Below, in pieces: positions 1-7,586 of a DNA stretch of 64,000 bases (its first letter is position 1; each line of letters starts with the position of its first letter). Made by a program: the position numbers and the translations under genes. This stretch comes from Arthrobacter sp. cf158 (GTDB lineage: Bacteria > Actinomycetota > Actinomycetes > Actinomycetales > Micrococcaceae): the NCBI RefSeq assembly GCF_900106835.1, contig NZ_FNNR01000011.1, forward strand, positions 1 through 64,000. Reading direction: 5' to 3'. Below the pieces are notes generated by a model. It was not told where the DNA came from and did not search any database. It was given only the letters and a program-made list of their open reading frames with translations.

Positions 1-666
1 GTTGGACTGGGCCTGGTAGATCGCGTTCATCGGGCCGATACCCATCGACACGGTCGGGAATTCCCAGAAGTCCGGCATCAGCCGCGGGTGCGGGTACGAG
101 GACAGGGCGTGGCCTTCCTTGGACTTTTCCTGACGGAACCCGTCCAAATCCTCCTCACTCAACCGGCCTTCCATGAACGCCCTCGCGTACATGCCCGGCG
201 AAGCATGGCCCTGGAAAAACACCTGGTCCCCGCCCGAGGGGTGGTCCTTGCCGCGGAAGAAGTGGTTGAACCCCACCTCATACAACGTCGCGGCACCGGC
301 ATACGTGGAAATATGCCCGCCCACACCAATATCGGAGCGCTGCGCCCGGTGGACCATCACCGCGGCGTTCCACCGCATATACGCCCGGTACCGGCGCTCG
401 AACTCCTCGTTCCCCGGGAACGGCGCTTCCTGGTCCACCGGGATCGTGTTCACATAATCAGTGGTCGTCACCATCGGCACACCCACCGACCGGGCACCAG
501 CCCGCTGCAACAACGACCGCATAATGTACTGGGCACGCTCGGTACCCTGCTCCGCGATCAACGCATCAAGGGACTCAATCCACTCCGCGGTCTCTTCCGG
601 ATCACGATCAGGCAGCTGGGCAGTCAACCCGCTGAGGATGTGTGAGGTCTCTTCTCCTGCAGCCAC
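1..666 (-). CDS. aceE: Pyruvate dehydrogenase E1 component, homodimeric type (N-terminal part)
   Basis: These are the first 222 codons of the thiamine-diphosphate-dependent E1 subunit of the pyruvate dehydrogenase complex, which decarboxylates pyruvate and acetylates the lipoyl domain of E2 in the cytoplasm. The reverse-strand translation contains the family blocks FERRYRAYMRWNAAVMV and GGDQVFFQGHASPGMYA. The frame is open to the window edge, so the C-terminal three quarters lie outside. The GTG start at 666 is chosen because GAGAGG sits 6 nt upstream. The ATG further upstream is in another frame. It is divergent from the permease gene at 958. Confidence 0.93.
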   Translation of the reverse strand, partial: MAAGEETSHILSGLTAQLPDRDPEETAEWIESLDALIAEQGTERAQYIMRSLLQRAGARSVGVPMVTTTDYVNTIPVDQEAPFPGNEEFERRYRAYMRWNAAVMVHRAQRSDIGVGGHISTYAGAATLYEVGFNHFFRGKDHPSGGDQVFFQGHASPGMYARAFMEGRLSEEDLDGFRQEKSKEGHALSSYPHPRLMPDFWEFPTVSMGIGPMNAIYQAQSN

Positions 667-735
667 GTCCAACCTCTCTTCATTGAATGTCTGGGCGCTT
701 GCTCTGTGGGGGCGCTCAAGGAATTTCGTATTGTG

Positions 736-748
736 AGAATAAAATTCT
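736..748. promoter_or_regulatory. 13-bp palindrome in the aceE upstream region
   Basis: AGAAT-AAA-ATTCT is a perfect inverted repeat about 70 bp upstream of the aceE start. On the reverse strand it lies between a possible -35 (TTGCAG) and a weak -10. It could be an operator for aceE, but no cognate regulator is visible. Confidence 0.3.
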
Positions 749-867
749 GCAATTCGAGATTACGTCTGCTGATGGGCAGCGTCAACACGGATTGCGTAAC
801 CAAAACAGTCAACTGGGAAAGCAGTGCTCAAGCAACCGAATGTGACCCTGCCTACATTCGTGACACC

Positions 868-896
868 TTGACGGCGAGTGACCTGCGTCATAAAGT
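868..896 (+). promoter_or_regulatory. Sigma70-type promoter of the NCS1 permease gene
   Basis: TTGACG (868-873) and TAAAGT (891-896) are separated by exactly 17 bp. Transcription would begin near 903, leaving a leader of about 55 nt that contains the palindrome at 919-935. Confidence 0.65.
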
Positions 897-918
897 GTTT
901 TCACTATTCAATAACTTG

Positions 919-935
919 ATTCCGCAATGTGGAAT
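919..935. promoter_or_regulatory. IclR-type operator upstream of the NCS1 permease
   Basis: ATTCCGCAATGTGGAAT is an imperfect palindrome of the TTCC-N7-GGAA type typical of IclR-family sites. It lies about +16 to +32 relative to the predicted start of transcription, a position suited to repression. Similar sites precede the DctA-type gene at 4365 and 4387. The regulator is not in the window. Confidence 0.55.
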
Positions 936-957
936 CAGTACGAAGTGGAGATCCACG

Positions 958-2523
958 ATGCAGACGACTTCATCAGTCGGCGTCACTGGTACTCCGGGAG
1001 ACGCACCTGAAGGTGGCCCCAACCACCCGTCCGTGGGCAACACGGATCTTTGCGCTATTGCTTCCGAAGCATCAGGCCGTACCATCAGCCCCAGTCTTTA
1101 CAACATCGACCTCGCTCCCACCAAGGCCAAAGGCCGCAAGTGGACCAGCTACAGCATCTTTACCCTCTGGGCCAATGACGTCCACAGCCTGGGTAATTAT
1201 GCGTTTGCCATTGGACTGTTCTCGCTCGGCTTGGGCGGCTGGCAGATTCTGGTGGCACTTGGAATTGGCGCAGTCCTTCTCTTTGCCCTCCTGAACTTCT
1301 CCGGTTTCATGGGCCAGAAGACCGGCGTCCCGTTCCCCGTTATGAGCCGCATCAGCTTTGGCATCAGGGGCGCGCAGATCGCCAGCCTGGTTCGCGGCGC
1401 CGTTGCCGTGGCGTGGTTCGGCATCCAGACCTACCTGGCCTCGGTGGTCCTCCGGGTGATGCTGGTTGCTATGGCACCCGGCCTGAAGGACCTGGACAGC
1501 AACTCCATTCTTGGCCTCTCAACCTTGGGCTGGTTCTCCTTCGTGGCTCTCTGGATCGTGCAGTTGGTGATCGTCAGCTTCGGTATGGAGATGATCCGCA
1601 AGTACGAGGCCTTCGCAGGCCCGGTCATCCTGGTGACCATGGCAGCGATTGCTGTGTGGGTCTTCATCGAAGCCGGCGGCGCCATTCAGTGGTCCGGCAT
1701 CAAGGGCCTTGAGGGTGGTGAAATGTGGCTCACCATCTTCGCCGGTGGTGCGCTGTGGGTCTCCATCTACGGAACCTTCGTGCTGAACTTCTGTGACTTC
1801 ACGCGCTCCTCCACCTCCAAGAAGTCCATCGTCAAAGGCAACTTCTGGGGCATCCCCATCAACATGCTGGTCTTCGGCGCCATTGTGGTGGTCATGGCCG
1901 GCGGGCAATACAAGATTAACGGCACTGTCATCGAGAGTCCCTCGGACATCGTGCAGAGCATCCCGAACACCCTGCTGTTGGTACTGGCATGCCTCGCCCT
2001 GCTGATTCTCACAGTGGCCGTGAACCTGATGGCCAACTTCGTCGCTCCGGTCTATGCGCTGACCAACCTCTTCCCGCGGCACCTGAACTTCCGCAAGGCA
2101 GCCTGGGTCAGCGGCACCATTGGCCTGGTGATCCTGCCATGGAACCTCTACAACAACCCGATCGTCATTGTGTACTTCCTGGGTGGCCTCGGTGCCTTGC
2201 TCGGCCCGCTGTTCGGCGTCATCATGGCTGATTACTGGTTGGTCCGCCGCGGCAAGGTCAACGTCCCCGAGCTTTACACCGAGGATCCCCAGGGCGCCTA
2301 CTTCTACAAGCGGGGCGTCAACCCAAGGGCCATCATCGCCATGATTCCGGCAGCAGCGATCGCCATCGCCATCGCGTTCATTCCGGCACTGGCGCCCGCA
2401 GCACCCTTCGCCTGGTTTATTGGAGCAGGCGTAGCTGCGCTCACGTTCTTCGCGGTGGCTGACAAGAAGCAGCTCCATGAGGACGTCTCCGGCGAGCCGA
2501 TCGCCGTCGCCAGCACCCACTGA
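958..2523 (+). CDS. NCS1-family nucleobase/hydantoin/allantoin:cation symporter
   Basis: This 521-residue integral membrane protein belongs to the NCS1 (purine-cytosine permease, Mhp1-like) family, which imports nucleobases, allantoin or hydantoins with Na+ or H+. It has about 12 hydrophobic segments and the family-like stretch WTSYSIFTLWANDVHSLGNY near residue 60. ATG 958 is chosen because GGAG lies 7 nt upstream, and the open frame before it spans the promoter and operator. A racemase-like gene and an SDR follow on the same strand, which favours a hydantoin, allantoin or related ureide substrate over a simple nucleobase. That substrate is an inference. A predicted promoter (868-896) and IclR-type operator (919-935) precede it. 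Confidence 0.85.
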   Translation: MQTTSSVGVTGTPGDAPEGGPNHPSVGNTDLCAIASEASGRTISPSLYNIDLAPTKAKGRKWTSYSIFTLWANDVHSLGNYAFAIGLFSLGLGGWQILVALGIGAVLLFALLNFSGFMGQKTGVPFPVMSRISFGIRGAQIASLVRGAVAVAWFGIQTYLASVVLRVMLVAMAPGLKDLDSNSILGLSTLGWFSFVALWIVQLVIVSFGMEMIRKYEAFAGPVILVTMAAIAVWVFIEAGGAIQWSGIKGLEGGEMWLTIFAGGALWVSIYGTFVLNFCDFTRSSTSKKSIVKGNFWGIPINMLVFGAIVVVMAGGQYKINGTVIESPSDIVQSIPNTLLLVLACLALLILTVAVNLMANFVAPVYALTNLFPRHLNFRKAAWVSGTIGLVILPWNLYNNPIVIVYFLGGLGALLGPLFGVIMADYWLVRRGKVNVPELYTEDPQGAYFYKRGVNPRAIIAMIPAAAIAIAIAFIPALAPAAPFAWFIGAGVAALTFFAVADKKQLHEDVSGEPIAVASTH

Positions 2524-2635
2524 CTCACCGAAGATTGAGGCCTCGCCCGTCCTCCCGGCCACTGACTTATCGAGTCCCAGCAAACGGACCAAGGTCACCC
2601 GGCAGGGGACGGGCGCTGCCGTTGAGAGGAAACCC

Positions 2636-3397
2636 ATGCGCATCCTTGTCGCAAACGTCAACACCACCCAGTCCATGACGGACTCCATCGCGGCCCAGGC
2701 CCGTGCGGCCGCTGCCCCGGGCACCGAGATCGTCGGCATCACTCCACGGTTCGGCGCCGACTCCTGCGAGGGGAACTTTGAAAGTTACCTGGCTGCGATC
2801 GCCGTGATGGATGCCGTGGTGAACTATCCCGAACCGTTCGACGCCGTCATCCAGGCCGGCTATGGCGAACACGGCCGCGAAGGCCTTCAGGAACTCCTGG
2901 ACGTCCCGGTGGTGGACATCACCGAGGCAGCAGCCAGTACCGCAATGTTCCTGGGCCACAAGTATTCAGTGGTCACCACACTGGATCGCGCCGTTCCGCT
3001 CATCGAGGACCGCCTCAAGCTTGCCGGTCTGGAAGCACGCTGCGCTTCTGTGAGGGCAAGCGGCATGGCCGTGCTGGAGCTCGAGGAGTACCCGGAGCGA
3101 GCTGTTGAAGCAATCGTGAGCCAGGCTGAGCAAGCTGTTCAGAACGACAAAGCCGAGGTCATCGTCCTCGGTTGCGGCGGCATGGCCGGGTTGGACGAGC
3201 AGATCCGCCAGCGCACGGGCGTCCCCGTGGTGGACGGAGTGGCATCGGCGGTCACCATCGCTGAATCCCTGGTGCGCCTAGGCTTGTCCACGTCCAAAGT
3301 GAGGACCTACGCCACGCCGCGTCCAAAGACTGTCATAGGCTGGCCGATAACTGCATCCCAGCCGGCCGCAAACCAGAATGCCGAAGCCGCACGCTGA
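2636..3397 (+). CDS. Asp/Glu/hydantoin racemase family protein with a Gly in place of the first catalytic Cys
   Basis: This 253-residue protein resembles hydantoin racemases (HyuE/HyuA): it begins MRILVANVNT and has the second active-site block VLGCGGMAG with Cys180. In the first block, where racemases read ACFGDPG, it reads AGYGEHG, so Gly75 replaces the first of the two catalytic cysteines. Arylmalonate decarboxylase has this Gly/Cys arrangement, so two-base racemisation is doubtful. A decarboxylase-like or one-sided isomerase activity is possible. ATG 2636 follows AGAGG by 6 nt. The gene lies 112 bp after the NCS1 permease and 42 bp before the SDR, probably in one operon. Confidence 0.8.
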   Translation: MRILVANVNTTQSMTDSIAAQARAAAAPGTEIVGITPRFGADSCEGNFESYLAAIAVMDAVVNYPEPFDAVIQAGYGEHGREGLQELLDVPVVDITEAAASTAMFLGHKYSVVTTLDRAVPLIEDRLKLAGLEARCASVRASGMAVLELEEYPERAVEAIVSQAEQAVQNDKAEVIVLGCGGMAGLDEQIRQRTGVPVVDGVASAVTIAESLVRLGLSTSKVRTYATPRPKTVIGWPITASQPAANQNAEAAR

Positions 3398-3439
3398 CGG
3401 CTTGACGCTGCCACAAGCACTTCCCCGAAAGGCAACCAC

Positions 3440-4207
3440 ATGACTGACTCCAGCCCGCCCACAAACCCGAGGGTCGCCGTCGTGACCGGGGCCGGTTCGG
3501 GTATTGGGCGAGCCGTCGCCAAGCTGATGCTCGCCGAAGGTTACCGCGTTGCCCTGGCCGGCCGCCGTGAGGCGCAACTGCTGGAGACTGCGGGCGATCA
3601 TCCGGACGCGCTTGCGGTCCCCTGCGACGTCACAGCGCCCGACGACGTCGCCCGCCTTTTCGCGGAGGTCCGCCAACGCTGGGGCCGGGTTGATGTGTTG
3701 TTCAACAACGCGGGCATTTTCGGCCCGGCCGGGGATGTTGGCGAGATCAGCGTGGACGAATGGGAGGCCACCCTGCGGGTGAACGTCACCGGTTCCATGC
3801 TGTGCGCGGCCGAGGCGGTGCGGGCCATGAAAGCCCAAGTCCCGCAGGGCGGCCGCATCATCAACAACGGTTCCATTTCGGCGCATTCACCCAGACCCAG
3901 GTCGGTGGCGTATACGGTCACCAAGCACGCGATGACCGGCCTGACCAAGAGCATCGAGCTGGATGGCCGGGAATTCGGGATTACGTGCGGGCAGATCGAC
4001 ATCGGCAATACCCGCACGGAGATCATGGACACCATTGGCGTGGGCTCAGGCGCACTGCAGGCTGACGGCAGCCGGAAGGTGGAGCCGATGTTCCCTGTGG
4101 AGGACGCCGCCCGTGCCGTGCTGATGATGGCCAATATGCCGGCGTCGGCCAGTGTGGGGTCCCTGGTGGTGACCGCTGCCGGCATGCCCTTCGTGGGCCG
4201 CGGCTAG
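3440..4207 (+). CDS. Short-chain dehydrogenase/reductase (SDR)
   Basis: This 255-residue classical SDR has a Rossmann glycine motif (VTGAGSGIGRA, residues about 16-26), the structural NNAG motif, an active-site Ser in NGSIS and the YTVTK (YxxxK) catalytic pair. It should oxidise or reduce a small alcohol or ketone with NAD(P)(H) in the cytoplasm. The arginine-containing GRRE after the second strand suggests NADPH, as an inference. AAAGG lies 7 nt before the ATG. It is the last gene of the permease-racemase group and is followed by a hairpin terminator. The substrate cannot be told from sequence. Confidence 0.88.
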   Translation: MTDSSPPTNPRVAVVTGAGSGIGRAVAKLMLAEGYRVALAGRREAQLLETAGDHPDALAVPCDVTAPDDVARLFAEVRQRWGRVDVLFNNAGIFGPAGDVGEISVDEWEATLRVNVTGSMLCAAEAVRAMKAQVPQGGRIINNGSISAHSPRPRSVAYTVTKHAMTGLTKSIELDGREFGITCGQIDIGNTRTEIMDTIGVGSGALQADGSRKVEPMFPVEDAARAVLMMANMPASASVGSLVVTAAGMPFVGRG

Positions 4208-4264
4208 CGAGTCCGCACACCCTCAAAGGGAGCCCCGTACAGCCACCACCCACTTTGCTATTCG

Positions 4265-4306
4265 AATGCCCGTGACACGCCGTTGGAGGGGTGTGTCCCG
4301 GGCATT
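4265..4306 (+). terminator. Hairpin terminator after the SDR gene
   Basis: AATGCCCGTGACAC (4265-4278) pairs with GTGTCCCGGGCATT (4293-4306) with one mismatch and a 14-nt loop. The following bases, TCTGCGTC, are only weakly U-rich. Confidence 0.6.
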
Positions 4307-4364
4307 TCTGCGTCAAAAGAGGTGGTGGAGGCCCGGGGCCTGAAGGCTTCCAACCAAATGTGAC

Positions 4365-4400
4365 TTCCACAATATGGAAACTGAATTTCCCCTTGCGGAA
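4365..4400. promoter_or_regulatory. Two IclR-type operator half-sites upstream of the DctA-type gene
   Basis: TTCCACAATATGGAA (4365-4379) is a near-perfect 15-bp palindrome. TTCCCCTTGCGGAA (4387-4400) is a second, one base shorter. Both match the site at 919-935 in type and in sequence (CCGCAA / TTGCGG). The second overlaps the predicted -35 of the downstream gene, so a bound repressor would block RNA polymerase. Confidence 0.55.
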
Positions 4401-4421
4401 TGGTGTGACCAGGCTTACATT
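4393..4421 (+). promoter_or_regulatory. Promoter of the DctA-type transporter gene
   Basis: TTGCGG (4393-4398) and TACATT (4416-4421) have a 17-bp spacer. The predicted leader is about 46 nt. The -35 lies inside the second TTCC...GGAA palindrome. Confidence 0.5.
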
Positions 4422-4473
4422 TGAAAAACCCCCTCAAAATGTGGGGCTGTTCCCAACTGATTGGTTCAGATCA

Positions 4474-5961
4474 ATGAAGATCCCAGACCCCGCGGCGCTG
4501 AAGGCGAGTTCGGCCCCGCAGAAGAAAAAGCGGCTGTACCAGTCGCTCTTTTTTCAAATCCTGATCGCCGTCGTCGCAGGTGTGCTCATCGGTCATTTTT
4601 GGCCGACCATTGGGTCCGCACTCCGGCCACTGGGTGATGGATTCATTCAACTCATCAAAATGATCATCGCCCCGCTGATTTTCCTCGTGATTGTCACAGG
4701 CATCTCGGCAGTGGGCGACGTCAAGGCGGTCGGAAGGGTCGGGGTCAAAGCACTCCTGTACTTCACCGGCGCCACCCTCTTTGCCCTTGTCTTCGGGCTC
4801 ATCGTGGGCAACATTGTTCAGCCGGGTGCCGGCCTGAACATCGATCCCTCCACGCTGTCCCAGGATGCCCTCAACGCCAAGACCGGAAATGCTCCGCCCA
4901 AGGACGCTGCAGCGTTCATCCTGGACGTCATTCCCGTCAGCGTGATCGGTGCTTTTGCCAACAACAGCCTGCTTCAGGTCCTGTTCTTTTCGGTGTTCTT
5001 CGGTGCAGCCATCGTGGTCATCGGCCGCGAGCGGTGCCTGCCGGTGATCAGCCTCATGGAAACCGTCCTGGAGCTGATCTTCAAGATCATGTCCTGGATC
5101 ATGAAGGTGGCCCCCATTGGTGCCTTCGGTGCCATGGCGTTCATCATCGGCCAGTACGGGCTGGGGACACTCAGTACCTATGCCCTCCTGATAGCCGCAT
5201 GCTACGGCGCGGCCATCATCTTCATCGGCCTGCTGTTCCTGGTGGCCTGGAGCTTCGCCCGGGTTCCGCTGTGGCAGTTCCTCAAGTACACCCGGGAAGA
5301 GTTCCTGCTGGCACTCGGCACGGCTTCCACCGAGGCTGTCATGCCGCGCATCATGACCAAGCTGACCAATGCCGGTTGTTCCCGTGCCACCACCGGTCTG
5401 GTGGTTCCCACCGGCTACTCCTTCAACCTGGACGGCGCCGCGATCTACCTGTCGATTTCGCTGCTGTTCCTGGCCCAGGCCTTCGGTCATAACCTGGATC
5501 TCGGCCAGCAGCTGGCAGCCCTCGGCGTACTGCTCCTGACTTCCAAGGGCATGGCAGGCGTCCCCGGTTCGTCCTTCCTGGCACTCTCCGCCACGGCAGC
5601 GGCCCTCGGTATCTTCCCGGTTGCCGGCGTCGCGCTCCTCCTCGGAGCCGACCGCCTGATGGACTCCATGCGCGTCGTGGTGAACCTGCTGGGCAACTGC
5701 GTGGCGACGTTCGTCGTCGCCAAGTGGGAAGGCCAGTTCGACCGCAGCGTCATGGTCCGCGCATTCAACGGCGAAATCACCAACCACGACTCCGCCGTCA
5801 TGCTCGGCAAGGAAGATGTGTTTGAGGAGCAGGAACTTCAGCGCATCAGCGAAGGCCAGGATCCATCACCGAAGTTCCGGGGCGGTCCCGCAGCTGACGA
5901 CATCCCGCAGTTCGAGATGAGCAAGAAGGGGCAACCTTCAGCCCCGGTGTGCCCGGACTAA
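4474..5961 (+). CDS. Dicarboxylate/amino acid:cation symporter (DctA/DAACS family)
   Basis: This 495-residue membrane carrier belongs to the DAACS family, which imports C4-dicarboxylates or acidic amino acids with cations. Visible features are eight or more hydrophobic segments, the first hairpin region LIKMIIAPLIFLVIVTGIS, the TM7-region motif SFNLDGAAIYL and the signature FLALSATAAALG. The C-terminus (about 60 residues) is hydrophilic. ATG 4474 gives a family-like N-terminus, but no good ribosome-binding site precedes it. It is transcribed alone, from a promoter covered by IclR-type palindromes shared with the NCS1 permease gene, and ends at a strong bidirectional hairpin. DctA is the likelier function, but GltP-type transport cannot be excluded. 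Confidence 0.85.
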   Translation: MKIPDPAALKASSAPQKKKRLYQSLFFQILIAVVAGVLIGHFWPTIGSALRPLGDGFIQLIKMIIAPLIFLVIVTGISAVGDVKAVGRVGVKALLYFTGATLFALVFGLIVGNIVQPGAGLNIDPSTLSQDALNAKTGNAPPKDAAAFILDVIPVSVIGAFANNSLLQVLFFSVFFGAAIVVIGRERCLPVISLMETVLELIFKIMSWIMKVAPIGAFGAMAFIIGQYGLGTLSTYALLIAACYGAAIIFIGLLFLVAWSFARVPLWQFLKYTREEFLLALGTASTEAVMPRIMTKLTNAGCSRATTGLVVPTGYSFNLDGAAIYLSISLLFLAQAFGHNLDLGQQLAALGVLLLTSKGMAGVPGSSFLALSATAAALGIFPVAGVALLLGADRLMDSMRVVVNLLGNCVATFVVAKWEGQFDRSVMVRAFNGEITNHDSAVMLGKEDVFEEQELQRISEGQDPSPKFRGGPAADDIPQFEMSKKGQPSAPVCPD

Positions 5962-5982
5962 CCGGTAGTTTTGTACAGCTGA

Positions 5983-6009
5983 TGCCCCTAAGACCTGGTC
6001 TTAGGGGCA
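5983..6009. terminator. Bidirectional hairpin terminator between convergent genes
   Basis: TGCCCCTAAGACC pairs perfectly with GGTCTTAGGGGCA, and CAGCTG flanks both sides. TTTT lies on the left and AAAAAA on the right, so it can work on both strands. It separates the DctA-type gene from the sterol-carrier gene. A closely related hairpin lies at 61987-62021. Confidence 0.85.
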
Positions 6010-6028
6010 CAGCTGTTAAAAAACTCGA

Positions 6029-6433
6029 TTAGAGCGGCAGTAGTTCGGAGAGGTCAGCACGCAGACCGGACGCTGCCAGCTGGTGGTTCGAAACAGCGTC
6101 CGCCCACGACATCCTGCCCGTCACCAACGAAAGCCACGTGGCGGCGTCGCACTCGATCACGTTCGGGGGAGTGCCGCGCGTGTGGCGGGGGCCTTCGACG
6201 CATTGCGTGACGCCGAACGGGGGCACCCGGACCTCTACCGAATTGCCGGGTGCGCGTGCGGTGACTTCCTCCAGGGAGTAACGCACCGCCGTCGCAATCA
6301 ACGAACGCGACGGCGGTGTCCCGGCGCCGCTGCCCGGCTCACCGGCACTGCCGGAAGGCTCGACGGCGGCCTGCCACGCTGCCAGCGCGGCGCGGCCTTC
6401 CTCAATGTTGACGCGGCGACGTGCGACGGCCAT
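6029..6433 (-). CDS. Sterol carrier (SCP2-like) family protein
   Basis: This 134-residue soluble protein resembles the bacterial sterol-carrier-like family common in Arthrobacter relatives: it begins MAVARRRVNIEEGRAALAAW and has the central strand VEVRVPPFGVTQC. Such proteins are thought to bind hydrophobic ligands, but the ligand is unknown. AGGAG lies 8 nt before the ATG. It starts 20 nt after the asparaginase stop and is probably cotranscribed with it. It converges on the DctA-type gene across a shared terminator. Confidence 0.7.
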   Translation of the reverse strand: MAVARRRVNIEEGRAALAAWQAAVEPSGSAGEPGSGAGTPPSRSLIATAVRYSLEEVTARAPGNSVEVRVPPFGVTQCVEGPRHTRGTPPNVIECDAATWLSLVTGRMSWADAVSNHQLAASGLRADLSELLPL

Positions 6434-6453
6434 GGGTGTTCTCCTCAGAAGTA

Positions 6454-7470
6454 CTAGTCCAGCAGGGCGGAAACGGCGTGACCCAGCCGGATCTTTCCCA
6501 CCGGTCGTCCGCCGCCGAGTACGGGCTCAACCACACGTTCCAGGACGCTGGAAACAGCCGGGATGTCCACGGCTCCGCTCACGGCAAGGAGGGTCAGCCC
6601 CACCAAGGAAGTGGCGCGGAGGTTCCCGTCCAGCATCTTCACCGCCACGGTAGCGCCGGTGGGCGTTGCCAGAACCAGGACGCCTTCCGCGCCGATCTTG
6701 GCAATGACATCCAGTTCTTCCATGACGATGGTGTTGGATTCGCCCTTGCCCTGGACCGCCCAAGGGTAGTCCAGCATGGACGTGGCGATGGTGGCGGCGC
6801 GTGCGTTGGAGGAGGAGTCTCCCGGGGACTTGGCCAGGCGTGAGTATGCCCGGGCCAAACCGGTCAGGGAGATGGCTGCCACAGGGGCTCCGCAGCCATC
6901 GATGCCAAGGTGTGAAATGGCTTCGCCGCTGTACTCCTCGATGACGGAGCGCACTCTCTGCTGGAGCGGGTGGTTCGGTTCGAGGTAGCTGCGCAGGTCC
7001 CAGCCATTTTCCGTGCAGGCCCACAGGAACGCGGCGTGCTTACCGGAGCAGTTGAAGGCCAGCTTGGATTGTCCACGCTCTGAACGGACCAGCCAGTTGC
7101 GGGCTGTTTCGTCCTGTGGCCACGCTGTGGGGCACTGTAGGTTCTCTTCCCGGACGCCGGCAGCCTTGAGCATCCCCTCCACCACATCCATATGGTCCAG
7201 GGAGCCGGTGTGGCTTCCGCAGGCGACAGCAACCTGGGCGCCCCGAAGCGGCACGCCGGACTGCATGGACGCCAGTGCCTGGAAAGGCTTGAGGGTGGAG
7301 CGGGCCAGGATGGGGGCGTCAATGTCACCAAGACGGGTGACCACCGAGCCGTCACCGGCAAGAACCACGGCCGCGCCGATGTGCCGGGACTCAATAAAGC
7401 CACTTCGTTCGATCACTGCCAGTTCCACCGCGGACTCAACGTTGAACGTTTCATGCGAACTCATGGGCAT
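6454..7470 (-). CDS. L-asparaginase, type II thermolabile (rhizobial-type) family
   Basis: This 338-residue protein belongs to the Asparaginase_II family, hydrolysing asparagine to aspartate and ammonia. It is unrelated to the E. coli AnsA/AnsB fold. Recognisable blocks are LARSTLKPFQ with the SxxK pair, ACGSHTGSLDH, FNCSGKHAAFL and GIDGCGAP. No signal peptide is present, so it acts in the cytoplasm. ATG 7470 gives MPMSSHE; the ATG two codons later is equally possible, and neither has a clear ribosome-binding site. It is divergent from purD with a 113-bp gap and heads a likely two-gene unit with the sterol-carrier gene. Confidence 0.88.
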   Translation of the reverse strand: MPMSSHETFNVESAVELAVIERSGFIESRHIGAAVVLAGDGSVVTRLGDIDAPILARSTLKPFQALASMQSGVPLRGAQVAVACGSHTGSLDHMDVVEGMLKAAGVREENLQCPTAWPQDETARNWLVRSERGQSKLAFNCSGKHAAFLWACTENGWDLRSYLEPNHPLQQRVRSVIEEYSGEAISHLGIDGCGAPVAAISLTGLARAYSRLAKSPGDSSSNARAATIATSMLDYPWAVQGKGESNTIVMEELDVIAKIGAEGVLVLATPTGATVAVKMLDGNLRATSLVGLTLLAVSGAVDIPAVSSVLERVVEPVLGGGRPVGKIRLGHAVSALLD

Positions 7471-7569
7471 ACAGCCAAGTCTAGGGCGCGGAGGGGATAT
7501 TCCCCGGTCATCCTGCGCGCGAGCAGGTCCGGGAAGTGACACAGCTTAGGCCGAGCGCGCTGCACAAAG

Positions 7570-7586
7570 TACCCTTGAAGACTGTG
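7570..7586 (+). promoter_or_regulatory. Leaderless-type promoter of purD
   Basis: TACCCT (7570-7575) lies 8 nt before the GTG start at 7584, so transcription probably begins at the start codon. The same AGTACCCTTGAA string precedes trhO at 51035. Confidence 0.5.
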
